Shown: positions 28,468 to 37,166 of the stretch, one piece after another
How positions within the stretch are numbered: the stretch's first letter is position 1
Layout of the letters: each line of letters starts with the position of its first letter
Virus record (IMG/VR): IMGVR_UViG_3300032080_000013
Coordinates: 1 to 40,306 of that record
Reading direction: 5' to 3' (one strand)
Length of the DNA stretch: 40,306 nucleotides
Source: a virus
Notes under the pieces: model-generated
Told to the model about the DNA's origin: nothing
The model's input: only the letters and a program-made list of their open reading frames with translations
Databases searched by the model: none
Position numbers and translations under genes: made by a program

Positions 28468-29445
28468 ATGAACCGCAATCTTTCGATCCTCGCTCTCGCC
28501 CTTGTTTCGTCGTCCGCTTTTGCGACGTGCCACAACGGGGCTACGAATTACCCCGATTGCAACAACAACACACCCACCACGAACCCGAGCAACGGTGGTG
28601 GCGGTGGTGGTGGCGGGGGAGGGGGCGCAGGCGTTGGTGTTGGCGTCGGTCTGGGACAAGCAAGTGCAACGGGCGGCAACGCGTCGGCCAGCGTCAAGTC
28701 AAGCCAGTACCTGTCCGGCACCAATCAGCAGCGCCAGCAGCAGCAGCAAGCCCAACAGCAGCGCCAGAGCCTGAACAACACGAACTCCAACCAGTCGGCA
28801 GGAGGTGCAGGCGGTCAGGTCGTCATCGAGGGCAATCAGGCAGGGTCAGGCGACCGCAACAGCTTCGTGGCATGGGCGCCTGTCATCCACGGTCCAGCAG
28901 CTCCTGCGCTGGCCTCTGCGAACCTCGTGGTCGTGCCAGGCGTGTGCGGTCCCCGGGTGCGCGTCATCACGTCTCAGGTCGTCGGCCAGCACTATGGCCC
29001 GGCAGGAGGTCGCTACGAGGAGAATCGCGGCTACATGGAGACGCTGGGTCCGTGGCTCAACGAGGACGGCAACCCGGGCAACCCGTTCGTGTGGCGTGAT
29101 GGCTTCATGCTCGGGCATGTGGTGACGCAGTACGCAGCAGTGGTGGGCACGTCTAGCGCAGCATCGTTCAGTCTGGGCGGGTTCGTGGATAGCAAGGGGC
29201 TGCAGGGCGGCGCTGCGGGTTCGGGTGCTGCACAGCAACTGGTCAAGTCGATTCAGGTCGCGGACTGCATTTACGCGATGCCGAAGCCGGAAGTCCGCGA
29301 GGTGCCAGTGCCTGTGCCAACCGTCATCTACAAGACGCGCACGGTGACCAAGTGGCGTGATCGCCCGGTTGCTCCGCCGTGCTGCGTCGTGCCGCCCCCG
29401 TGCTGCACCGTTCAGCCGAGCCCCGCAATCTCGCTGACGAAGTGA
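28468..29445 (+). CDS. Secreted low-complexity protein, 325 aa
   Basis: A clear signal peptide (MNRNLSILALALVSSSAFA, cut after AFA) is followed by CHNGATNYPDCNNN, a run of eleven Gly plus GVGVGVGLG, then a Gln/Arg-rich stretch (QQRQQQQQAQQQRQSLNNTNSN). A longer folded domain occupies about residues 135-290. The C-terminus is Val/Pro-rich with two PPCC motifs. It ends the early rightward operon. Export to periplasm or surface suggests a role in the envelope such as superinfection exclusion or lysis timing; no family recognised. Confidence 0.75.
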   Translation: MNRNLSILALALVSSSAFATCHNGATNYPDCNNNTPTTNPSNGGGGGGGGGGGAGVGVGVGLGQASATGGNASASVKSSQYLSGTNQQRQQQQQAQQQRQSLNNTNSNQSAGGAGGQVVIEGNQAGSGDRNSFVAWAPVIHGPAAPALASANLVVVPGVCGPRVRVITSQVVGQHYGPAGGRYEENRGYMETLGPWLNEDGNPGNPFVWRDGFMLGHVVTQYAAVVGTSSAASFSLGGFVDSKGLQGGAAGSGAAQQLVKSIQVADCIYAMPKPEVREVPVPVPTVIYKTRTVTKWRDRPVAPPCCVVPPPCCTVQPSPAISLTK

Positions 29446-29768
29446 TGTAAGATCAAGGCGGATCTTGGCTGCGTGCCATTTGATTCTCCAGAACAGCGCG
29501 GGATACTGATCTCGCTCCCCTTGCAGCTAGTGGCAGGGGCATAACAAAGGCGTCGCCCCCGCTAGTCTGCAGGCTAAGGGACCAAACGCGCGGCGCCTCT
29601 GTGATGGTGAATGCGCAGGCTGATGCGCACTGGCTTAGTCAAAGAGTAGGGTTGCGGCGAAGCTTTGGTACACCAAAGCGCACAGGGCACGGGTGACTGC
29701 CCCCTGTGGACATCTGGGGTCATAGTCTCAGCGCCGGTTCCTTTGTCGGATATCAGTACCGGCCACCA
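29446..29768. other. 323-base structured non-coding region between converging operons
   Basis: No gene is supported. Inverted repeats are dense: AAGATC/GATCTT near 29449-29466; an imperfect long hairpin 29519-29573; TGCGCA pairs near 29611-29628; GCTTTGG-TACA-CCAAAGC at 29662-29679; GCCGGT/ACCGGC 29733-29763. The two operons end on either side, so transcription must stop here in both directions. None has a long T run. Structure could also serve RNA stability. Confidence 0.6.
29519..29573. terminator. Long imperfect hairpin, possible bidirectional terminator
   Basis: CTGCAGG at the right end pairs with CCTTGCAG at the left. CTAG pairs with CTAG, and GGGGC pairs with GCCCC around a loop of about 16 bases. 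It lies about 75 bases after the rightward operon. No T tract on either side, so termination efficiency is uncertain. Confidence 0.4.
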
Positions 29769-30338
29769 TCAGCCTTTTCCAGCTTGCTCCGCGATCTTTC
29801 GGACAGCATCTCCAGACCGCTTGGAGCCTGCCGAGCTACCCATCCAATACTGCACAACGCTTGTGAAGCTCACTGTAAGGGCTCCAAACAGAACGTTCAG
29901 CAGGTTTGCGGTTCGCTCATCCCAGACGCGCTCCATGATGAACAGCATGTAGACGGCGATGAAGAAGCCGACAACGATCATGATGGAAACCACGGGCGCC
30001 CCCCACGCGATTGCGCTGCCTTCCTTGGCAAGATCCACCGTCTGTTGACGTGCGCTCTTGGTGTCCTCGACGCCTGCCGCTTCCCGCTGCTGGTCGATCC
30101 GCTCTAGCTCCAGCTTGAACGACTGCTCAGCAACCTTGAGCGCGACGAGTTGATCGCCCGTGATGGAGCCGGACGACAGCGCCTCCGCGACTTCCTCTTG
30201 CGTGGCATCAGGACGGCCTAGAACCTTGTCTGCAATGACCTTGACGGCAGCGCCTGCCAAGGGGCCACCGAGGGCAGCAGCGAGGCCGGGCGCCACAGAA
30301 CTGATAACCTGCTTCCAGTCGAAGTCTTCGAGTGCCAT
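29769..30338 (-). CDS. Holin family protein (GTA_holin_3TM-like), 189 aa
   Basis: MALEDFDWKQVISSVAPGLAAALGGPLAGAAVKVIADKVLGRPDATQEEVAEAL is the typical head of the holin-3TM family. A helix follows (FKLELERIDQQREAAGVEDTKSARQQTVD). Then come three hydrophobic segments: AIAWGAPVVSIMIVVGFFIAVYMLF and LLNVLFGALTVSFTSVVQYWMG. The KSARQQ and GSSAGSKRS motifs are characteristic. It is the last late gene, seven bases after the endolysin stop. It likely permeabilises the inner membrane or assists release. Confidence 0.8.
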   Translation of the reverse strand: MALEDFDWKQVISSVAPGLAAALGGPLAGAAVKVIADKVLGRPDATQEEVAEALSSGSITGDQLVALKVAEQSFKLELERIDQQREAAGVEDTKSARQQTVDLAKEGSAIAWGAPVVSIMIVVGFFIAVYMLFIMERVWDERTANLLNVLFGALTVSFTSVVQYWMGSSAGSKRSGDAVRKIAEQAGKG

Positions 30339-30345
30339 ATGAGCC

Positions 30346-30855
30346 TTAGAGCGACGCCTTGTCGTAGAGGTGCTGGAGCGATTGGCGGTAGAACTTGCCC
30401 CATGTCTCGGGATGAGGCTTGCCGGGTCGCCACACGCGCTCGTAGAGCCTCCATGAGCCCTTCTCGTCGCCCAACTCAGGCAGGCGGCGCGGGTCTGTCC
30501 ATAGGAGCAGGCGAGCAGCGGCAGAGGCTAGGACGTCATCCGTCTCCATCGCATTCCATATGGCCGTAGCAGTGAAATCAACGCCTCGCGCTTCACACAC
30601 CTTACGCATGTGCGGCTTGGAGAGTTCATGCTGCACGACACCCTTGCATCCACCGCCACGCTCAAACTGCCAGAAGGAGCGAGCTGGCCCTTTCGCGGTC
30701 GTGCCGTTGAGGACTTGGAATCGATGTTCAAAGCGGCTTTCTTGCATGCCGATGGTGAGCAGCATCACGCGGGCGCGTGTAGAGTCCATCAGTTCAGGCA
30801 GGAGCTTCATGGCAGGATCAATGCCCTGCGCCTCGATTTGGTCAAAGGTTGGCAT
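30346..30855 (-). CDS. Endolysin, lytic-transglycosylase-type, 169 aa
   Basis: The motif MQESRFEHRFQVLNG...GPARSFWQFERGGGCKGVVQH (residues 37-75) is that of phage lysins with a catalytic Glu (E39) and a GxxxSxWQFE beta strand, as in transglycosylase folds. The C-terminus contains WRLYERVWRPGKPHPETWGKFY, usual for this group. A GGAGG site precedes the ATG. No signal peptide, so release needs a holin. Upstream and downstream neighbours are membrane proteins. Confidence 0.82.
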   Translation of the reverse strand: MPTFDQIEAQGIDPAMKLLPELMDSTRARVMLLTIGMQESRFEHRFQVLNGTTAKGPARSFWQFERGGGCKGVVQHELSKPHMRKVCEARGVDFTATAIWNAMETDDVLASAAARLLLWTDPRRLPELGDEKGSWRLYERVWRPGKPHPETWGKFYRQSLQHLYDKASL

Positions 30856-31183
30856 CTGGCCTCCAAGAGGGTTCTAGCCTTGTCGCTTGCATCTTGTCCT
30901 TGGGGAGTTTGTGATGTTCTTTGCTCCAGTGTTTGTAGATGATGACCACGACGTAGAAGGCGAAAGCCATCGACATCATCAAGTACCCTTCGCTGATCCA
31001 ACCCTGCTTAATGACACGAAAGGCAGTAGCAAACGCAAATAGCGAAATGCACGACAAGGCTAGTCGCTCGGCTGTGGTGTCTTTCACCTTCGGGGAAAAG
31101 ACGGCATAGCCGCCGCCTATGCCAACGATGATCCAGCAGAGGCTGGAGACGATGGCGTGAGCCGTGACGATATAAGTGTTCAC
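30842..31183 (-). CDS. Three-span membrane protein of the lysis region, 113 aa
   Basis: The GTG at 31183 overlaps the previous stop as GTGA and has a GGGGG site. Three hydrophobic segments: AIVSSLCWIIVGIGGGYAVF, LALSCISLFAFATAFRVI and YLMMSMAFAFYVVVIIYKHW, then a basic tail (SKEHHKLPKDK). Topology and position before the endolysin gene fit a holin or antiholin. Overlaps the endolysin start by 14 bases. Confidence 0.7.
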   Translation of the reverse strand: MNTYIVTAHAIVSSLCWIIVGIGGGYAVFSPKVKDTTAERLALSCISLFAFATAFRVIKQGWISEGYLMMSMAFAFYVVVIIYKHWSKEHHKLPKDKMQATRLEPSWRPDANL

Positions 31184-31503
31184 TTGGAACCCCCAGAAAT
31201 GCGCTTGACAAAGTCCAGAACGATTTTCCAGAAGTCGGAAATGGGAGCCGTCTGAATGAACTCCCAGAACCTCGACATTACTGCCATGCCGAACAGCCCG
31301 GCGAGAAACCCGACGAATCCTTCTGGTGCGCCGATTTTGGACGCCAAGTGAGGACTTAAGATGTAGGCGAGCGCCGCCCCGGCAGACGCAGTGAGCAATC
31401 GCTCGGTCCAACTGCCGCTGAGGAACTTCATTGAAACCAAGGCTCCCGCCACCGAAGAGAACTTGGTTAGCAAGACATCCGCGTCGATGGAGGGTAGATT
31501 CAT
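31180..31503 (-). CDS. Putative holin, 107 aa
   Basis: ATG at 31503 overlaps the tailspike stop as TGATG; another ATG lies directly before it. Hydrophobic segments: VLLTKFSSVAGALVSMKFLSG (weak), RLLTASAGAALAYILSPHLA and EGFVGFLAGLFGMAVMSRFWEFI. An amphipathic basic end follows (IVLDFVKRISGGSK). The WTERLLTASAGAALAY...APEGFVGFLAGLFGM pattern occurs in P22-like phage holin families. First gene of the lysis cassette. Confidence 0.68.
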   Translation of the reverse strand: MNLPSIDADVLLTKFSSVAGALVSMKFLSGSWTERLLTASAGAALAYILSPHLASKIGAPEGFVGFLAGLFGMAVMSRFWEFIQTAPISDFWKIVLDFVKRISGGSK

Positions 31504-33314
31504 CATCGGCCTTTTGACATCCAGTTGACTCGGCACACTACTGCGCCAGGGTTGGGCCTTACGGAGAAAGCCAAGGTCGTGAGTGTGCATGCAGGTTGGT
31601 TCGCCATGAAGTAGGACGTGGGCAGGGTTCCTGGGTCGCCGTTCGCTGCGATGCTCGTTTGGTGGGCGACCTTGAAAGGGGTAGGCAAGGTGATCACTCC
31701 ATCGCCTGATGCATCGAGCGTCACGACCTCGGTGCCCCATTGATTGATCACACCTTCAAGGGAACTCTCCCAGAAGCGGGGGCCGACGATGCCGGAATGG
31801 GCAACCTTGTTGTTGGAGCCTTGGTCGAGGTAGGGCGTGGACGTGCCCTCAATAAGATTGTCGCCGGCCTTGACGTACGAAGCCCCAGCGGTTAGCCAAA
31901 CGCCGGCGCCCGTGCCAGAAGTAACGCCATCGGCTCGCCGGATCACGTTGCTGGTAATCACGCCGCTCGTGCCGCTGCTGACGACAACACTGTTCATGCC
32001 GTGATTGGTCTTCAGGCACTCGAAGATGTTTCCTTGGATGAGGAAATGGTTCGACGTTCCAAGGATGTCAATACCCGATCCGGTGAAGGCACCCAGTTGC
32101 AAGTACAGCAGATTGCTTGTCGCTATGAACTGAGCAGTGCGGTTGACAATGATGCAAGCCGTGCTGGCGTTGAAATGGTTGTCCAGTGCCGAGCAGTGAG
32201 GGTAGTTGTATCCTCCAATATCGGGGTTATCAACCACAAGGCCTGTATTGATGCCAAGTGCTTGATTGCCACGGATAAGGGCGCCTTCAAAGTCAAAAAG
32301 GCGGATGGCGGTTTTTGCGTAGATCAGGAAACAATTCGTGATCGTTATCGCGCAAGCATGGGGCGTGCCCGCACCGTTGAAGGCGATGGCGTTCTCGCTC
32401 ACGTAGTCAGGCTCGCCCGTCGAGGCGATCCGACCCCAGAAGGTCACGCAATCAACCAGCGAGTTCGAGCAGTTGTTGAGATCGACGCCCACTTTCCAGC
32501 CATCGGTGAAGGGGTGCGTCAGCCCCCGGCACACGATGTCCCGCACGATGACCCGGGAGGTAAAGCGATCCCCTGAGAACGTGTTACTGCCGATGATGTG
32601 AAGGGCGGTCCCAGTGGCATCGGGGTTCCCGCTCAGAAGCTGGATGTTCGATACCTCCGCCATGCCGGAAATACCGACCGCTCCACCGATGTTGATCTTG
32701 ATGCCTTCAGAGGTCGCATCATCCGGCCAGATCAGTTGAACCGTGCCGCGCGAGCCGCCGCGAATCGAAACCGCTCCTGCGCTGGTGAGTTGGGCCTTCA
32801 AGACGTATCGGCCATCGGGCACATAAACGCCGAAGCCCTTGGACGCTGCGAAATCGATGGCCGCCTGGAACGCCTGGAAATTGTCCGTTCCTTCCCCCAA
32901 GGAGTTCGCATCGCCCACCGCGCCGAACTCCCAGACGCTGACCATCTGCCCTAGAGCGTCTTTCAGGGTCTGGGCCACCGCTCCTTCAGCGTCACGCTTG
33001 TAGGTGATGACTTCTTGCGCGGCGCCCACGGCAGAAGACGCAGAGTACAGGATCTGTACGTTGTTCTTGGTTGTTACTTGAAGGGAAAAGAGCCCGCGCG
33101 TGTAGACGTTGGCCGGCGTGCCGTTGCGCGCGATATAGCCGTTCAGGGTGCGAAGCGGCTGTGCCGCAGGAATAGTGCCGGCCTCGTCCCAGTAGATCGG
33201 AATGGGCGAAGTCTGAGGATTCTGTGATTGCTTGCCAACATAAACGAACCCCTGATCCAAGGGCAGGCCATTCAAGTCGAAGAATTGCGGGAGGGGAGCG
33301 GCGATTGCGAGCAT
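31503..33314 (-). CDS. P22-type tailspike protein, 603 aa
   Basis: Residues 1-95 are a P22 tailspike head-binding domain: PQFFDLNGLPLDQGFVYVGKQSQNPQTSPIPIYWDEAGTIPAAQPLRTLNGYIARNGTPANVYTRGLFSLQV. After a short neck, the segment SVWEFGAVGDANSLGEGTDNFQAFQAAIDFAASKGFGVYVPDGRYVLKAQL opens a pectate-lyase-like beta-helix (about 125-560), probably trimeric, which cuts or binds surface polysaccharide. An AGGA site precedes the ATG. It follows the gp16-like gene, as gene 9 follows the ejection genes in P22. Confidence 0.9.
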   Translation of the reverse strand: MLAIAAPLPQFFDLNGLPLDQGFVYVGKQSQNPQTSPIPIYWDEAGTIPAAQPLRTLNGYIARNGTPANVYTRGLFSLQVTTKNNVQILYSASSAVGAAQEVITYKRDAEGAVAQTLKDALGQMVSVWEFGAVGDANSLGEGTDNFQAFQAAIDFAASKGFGVYVPDGRYVLKAQLTSAGAVSIRGGSRGTVQLIWPDDATSEGIKINIGGAVGISGMAEVSNIQLLSGNPDATGTALHIIGSNTFSGDRFTSRVIVRDIVCRGLTHPFTDGWKVGVDLNNCSNSLVDCVTFWGRIASTGEPDYVSENAIAFNGAGTPHACAITITNCFLIYAKTAIRLFDFEGALIRGNQALGINTGLVVDNPDIGGYNYPHCSALDNHFNASTACIIVNRTAQFIATSNLLYLQLGAFTGSGIDILGTSNHFLIQGNIFECLKTNHGMNSVVVSSGTSGVITSNVIRRADGVTSGTGAGVWLTAGASYVKAGDNLIEGTSTPYLDQGSNNKVAHSGIVGPRFWESSLEGVINQWGTEVVTLDASGDGVITLPTPFKVAHQTSIAANGDPGTLPTSYFMANQPACTLTTLAFSVRPNPGAVVCRVNWMSKGR

Positions 33315-33326
33315 TTCAGTCCTGAG

Positions 33327-35780
33327 TTAAGGTGTTCCGGGCTGACGGAGGGCGGCGGAAACGCGGTTGCGGATCTTCTTGTCCTTGACATTTTTAACAA
33401 GAAGTTTAAGACCGCTGGCGATGGGTAAGGGAAGTCCAGCCGAGCTACTGACGCCCATATCCAGTGCAGCGAGGAGAATACTGGCCGTGTTGCTAGTATT
33501 CACCGACCCGGGAGGTGCGGTGTAGACGTGCTTCGCCAAATCATTAATGGCACGCATCTGCTCTGCGCCCTTGCGCCCAAACACGAAGTCAAGCTTCCCG
33601 TCTTTGTCCAGTTCCTTGATGGCCTTATCAAGACCAGCAGGCGAAATAACTCGATTACCCCGGCTATCCGTCGCAACACTTTTGGCCGCTTGATCGCGGA
33701 TGTAGGCAACAGTCTGACCTTGCAGTTCTTTCCATGCCTGCTTGCCTTCAGGCCCCTCCGTCTGGAGAACCTTGCGGACGGTGCGAACATCATCCAAAGA
33801 GCCGCGCAGAATGGAGTGGTCGAAGATATCTTCAAAAGCCACCTGACGGTCATTGCTGCCGCGCTTGGTTTCGAGAAGGCGCGCGATTACGCCCCGATTC
33901 TCATACTGGTTGGCGTAGTTTTCGCGGGCGCGGCGTGCCATCCGATACAGGGGGCCGGCGACGGGCTCAGTCTGAGCATCAATGAGTTTCTTCAAAACGG
34001 TCGCTTGCCGGATGTCGGTCTTCTCGTAGCCCGTGGCTTCGTTGATTGCGGAGCGCCATGACTCCATGTTGGCAATGGTTGCGCGTGGGTTGGCGACAAG
34101 TTGTCCATCTTCGAGGGTAGCCACACCCAAACGCACCGCGTACTGGCGCGCAGCGTCTGCGACGGCTGTAGAGGGGAGCCCCGTAGGCTGTTCATTGATG
34201 AACTGGAGCGGCGTCGAGGTCATCGCCTGCTCACCTTCGCCAATCGTCACGGGGAGGTTTTGGTCAACTGTTGCACGGGCTTCAGGCGAGCGACGGGCAG
34301 CGGCGTACTTGACGTTGATTTCAGTTTTGTCCCTCTTGGCCTTGGCGACGAGAACCTTATCCACTGTCGCGCCTGCTGCTCTAAGGCTTGGTGCTTCCGC
34401 GCCAGTCTGGTCAACCCATGCGTCGAAGTTGCGCAAGATATTCTGGTTCTGCTCCTCGTAGGCAGATCGCAGGGGGGCACCCAATTCGGGATTCTTCGCG
34501 GTCTCGCGTTCAAACTGTTGTTGAGAAAAGTCGCGTGTTGCCTGCCCTTCGGTCAGCTTGATCGGCACAGGCAACTCATCGGCCTGCATACGGCGGACGG
34601 TGGACATATCCACGCCAGCCGCACCGACGCTACCCATCGTGCCTGGCGTTGGCGCCTTCGTGGGGCTGCGGCCCATCGTCTGCGAGATCTGACCAGGCAC
34701 AGCCCCGACAGCCTGTCGAGCGCGTTGCATGGCAGGGGCCACAGCCTCCGCCACAGGAGCCATCGCGCCTTGCACAGCATCAACCACGGGGGCAGCAGCG
34801 GAGCGCGCAGCAGAAGGGATTGAAGTGTTGCCGGGCCGGGCTGCTCTTGCGGCATTCCCGATCATCGCCATTTCGCCTGACAGGCCGGCGATAGGCAAGG
34901 CTTGAGCCATCGCGCCGCCGACCGTCTCGGTGTACTCCTGACCCGTGGTCGTGCGGGGTGCATAGGTCAGGTTGGCCGACTGCTCCATCGCGGACTGCTC
35001 AATCATCCGCATGGCCTCTGGCGTGCCAAACGAGCCATCCCTGATCGCTTGAGCCATGCCGCCGACCGTGCCACGCACCATGCCAAGAGTACCGCCGACA
35101 GCACCAGTAGCCATAGCGAGGCCGGCTTCTCCTGCGCCGACGAACTTGTCGCCCAAGGATGGCTCGGGCTGTTGTGGGGGCGGCACCACCGTCTCACCAT
35201 TTTGACCAGGGATCTGCCCCGGATTCTGCTGAGCCTCCATCCACTTCTTGAAATCGTTGGCGAACGGGTCGGCTTGGGGCGACTTCGCTTCAGATTGAGC
35301 GGGTGCCACAGGCGCGGCAGAAACGGCCGGATTCGCCTTCATAAAGGCAACGAAATCTTTGCTGAAAGTGTCGTCGCCAATCTTCCGCTGGCCAACCATG
35401 ACGCGATTGATATAGGCATTGGTGGTTTTCCCCCAATTGGAGCGATCAAGGCCACCGATATACTCGCCAACCGCTTGAGCCGGGTCGTTGTTGTTGCGCT
35501 TCAAGCCCTCTTTGAGCAGCAGTCCTGCGGCCTCTGAAGCGTTCTCTGGGTTCAGCAGGGGATCAATGCCATATTTTTTGATGATGGCTTGGCGAGTCTG
35601 TGGAATAAATTGATACGGACTTTGGGCGCCTGCTTCGCTGATTTGGTCGTTGTTTGACTTCTCGCCATTCAGTCGAATAGACGACAGAAGGCCAACCGGC
35701 AGACCCAGCTTCTCCTCCGTCTTCGCGTCAAGGACCGCGTACAAAGGATCGCGGTGCGAGTTCGGGAATTCTTTAGCCAC
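33327..35780 (-). CDS. Ejection protein with lytic transglycosylase-like N-terminus (gp16-like), 817 aa
   Basis: GTG start at 35780 with a GGGAGG site inside the previous gene. The N-terminal 110 residues (LLSSIRLNGEKSNNDQISEAGAQSPYQFIPQTRQAIIKKYG, candidate catalytic Glu40) resemble an SLT-type muramidase. A disordered Pro/Gln linker follows (about 150-210), then a Gly/Ala hydrophobic stretch (GEAGLAMATGAVGGTLGMVRGTVGG, about 212-236) and a large helical domain. P22 gp16 is injected to help DNA cross the envelope. Length exceeds P22 gp16 (609) because of the added enzyme domain. Confidence 0.82.
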   Translation of the reverse strand: MAKEFPNSHRDPLYAVLDAKTEEKLGLPVGLLSSIRLNGEKSNNDQISEAGAQSPYQFIPQTRQAIIKKYGIDPLLNPENASEAAGLLLKEGLKRNNNDPAQAVGEYIGGLDRSNWGKTTNAYINRVMVGQRKIGDDTFSKDFVAFMKANPAVSAAPVAPAQSEAKSPQADPFANDFKKWMEAQQNPGQIPGQNGETVVPPPQQPEPSLGDKFVGAGEAGLAMATGAVGGTLGMVRGTVGGMAQAIRDGSFGTPEAMRMIEQSAMEQSANLTYAPRTTTGQEYTETVGGAMAQALPIAGLSGEMAMIGNAARAARPGNTSIPSAARSAAAPVVDAVQGAMAPVAEAVAPAMQRARQAVGAVPGQISQTMGRSPTKAPTPGTMGSVGAAGVDMSTVRRMQADELPVPIKLTEGQATRDFSQQQFERETAKNPELGAPLRSAYEEQNQNILRNFDAWVDQTGAEAPSLRAAGATVDKVLVAKAKRDKTEINVKYAAARRSPEARATVDQNLPVTIGEGEQAMTSTPLQFINEQPTGLPSTAVADAARQYAVRLGVATLEDGQLVANPRATIANMESWRSAINEATGYEKTDIRQATVLKKLIDAQTEPVAGPLYRMARRARENYANQYENRGVIARLLETKRGSNDRQVAFEDIFDHSILRGSLDDVRTVRKVLQTEGPEGKQAWKELQGQTVAYIRDQAAKSVATDSRGNRVISPAGLDKAIKELDKDGKLDFVFGRKGAEQMRAINDLAKHVYTAPPGSVNTSNTASILLAALDMGVSSSAGLPLPIASGLKLLVKNVKDKKIRNRVSAALRQPGTP

Positions 35781-35782
35781 CC

Positions 35783-37159
35783 TTAGCGCCCTCCCGCCTG
35801 CCCTTGGCTTTGCATGAAGCGGATCACATCGGCGCGGCTTGCGCCAGGCATTGCGGCCATCGCACGATTAATGCGGCCTTCGTCGATGACGCCATACCGG
35901 GGATCGCGCTGAACGAACGCACCGCCCGACTCTGGCAGTTTGCCGCTGGCGACGGCTTTGGCTTGCGCCTTGTTCAGCGTCGTCTCAATAACGCCCAGTG
36001 CGGTCTTGAATGACTTGGCCGATTGGTCGAGGCTAAGGCTTGCCACCGCAGCGCCGATCTTGTCGCCTTCAGCGTTCGACAGTGCTCCCATGCCCTGCAT
36101 CTGTTTGATGCCAGTCAGAAACTGCTGAGACTTCACCGTCTCGACCATCGCTTCAATGTCCTTGCGGGACGAACCTGTGATGAAGCTGTTGAGTGTGCCC
36201 GTCACCGTGCCGACCATCTGATCAATCGCCGGGTGCTTGGCGAGCGCCTGAACCGAAGTCAGCGAAGCATTGATGGTGTCGCTCTGATCCTGCGCTGCCA
36301 TCCCAGCAGCCGTTTTCTTCTCGGCTTGGGCGGACGCTAATTTGTCACGCTCAAGTTGCAGCTTGTTGCGTTCTTCAATGAGCTGCCCGCGTTGGGTCTC
36401 GCTGTTGGCCTGCTTGATCTGGACGTCCAGTTCTGCGATGCGTTGGCCTGCCGCACGATCCTGAATCGTGCTTTCGATGTTGGCGTTCTCTAAGCCAACA
36501 CGGGTAGGAGCATTGACAGCCTCCACCGATTTGATGCCAGCCTCTGCCTGCGTCTTGACGGCTTCAGCTTGGGTCTTGGCAAGCTCTGCCGGCGCTTTCT
36601 CGGAGGCTCTTTGCTCCGCTCCCATCGTGGAAGCGCCAGTGATCAGTTTGTCCCCGCCTGGAATGCTGGCGAGCATCATGCCGACCGTCGCTCGGGCGAA
36701 TTCGGGGTGGGCCGTGATCGTCTGTGCTTGGGCCTTGAGGGCGTCGATTTCCTGCTTGGGTGCGCCCGCTGCCTCTAACGCTGTCGCCCGATCCGTGAGT
36801 TTCTGAGCAGCCAAGTCGGGGCGCCCACTGGAGACTGCCGAGTAGACCTGCCCGTAGTCGCGGAGCTGTCCCTGCTGTTGGTCGGAGCTTTTCATCTCCC
36901 ACGACTGCTTGAGTTGATCCTTCAGGCCAGGCACCAAGAGAGACGCATTGGCGTAGTCGGAGGCCGTTGCGTTCTTGTTGCTGATCAGGGAGTTCAGCAC
37001 CTTGGACTGCATGTCACGCTGAGCAAGAGCCTGTTGCTGAGCGACCTGATAGGCCTCTTGCTGCTGAACGTCACTGCGGATCGCCGCGCCGCCTTGATAG
37101 CCCTGAAGCACCGCCTGAAACGGGCTTTGGACTTGGCTTGTGTAGTCGATTGGTCCCAT
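35783..37159 (-). CDS. Ejection protein, gp20-like, 458 aa
   Basis: The ATG at 37159 (MGPIDYTSQVQSPFQAVLQGYQGG) has a GAGG site; longer frames run into the previous gene. The protein is Gln/Ala-rich and helical, with a long coiled coil (DRAAGQRIAELDVQIKQANSETQRGQLIEERNKLQLERDKLASAQAEKK). It is soluble and lacks Cys, as P22 gp20 (471 residues) does. It lies between gp7-like and gp16-like genes. It would be released through the portal before DNA. Confidence 0.83.
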   Translation of the reverse strand: MGPIDYTSQVQSPFQAVLQGYQGGAAIRSDVQQQEAYQVAQQQALAQRDMQSKVLNSLISNKNATASDYANASLLVPGLKDQLKQSWEMKSSDQQQGQLRDYGQVYSAVSSGRPDLAAQKLTDRATALEAAGAPKQEIDALKAQAQTITAHPEFARATVGMMLASIPGGDKLITGASTMGAEQRASEKAPAELAKTQAEAVKTQAEAGIKSVEAVNAPTRVGLENANIESTIQDRAAGQRIAELDVQIKQANSETQRGQLIEERNKLQLERDKLASAQAEKKTAAGMAAQDQSDTINASLTSVQALAKHPAIDQMVGTVTGTLNSFITGSSRKDIEAMVETVKSQQFLTGIKQMQGMGALSNAEGDKIGAAVASLSLDQSAKSFKTALGVIETTLNKAQAKAVASGKLPESGGAFVQRDPRYGVIDEGRINRAMAAMPGASRADVIRFMQSQGQAGGR

Positions 37160-37166
37160 ATCGTCC

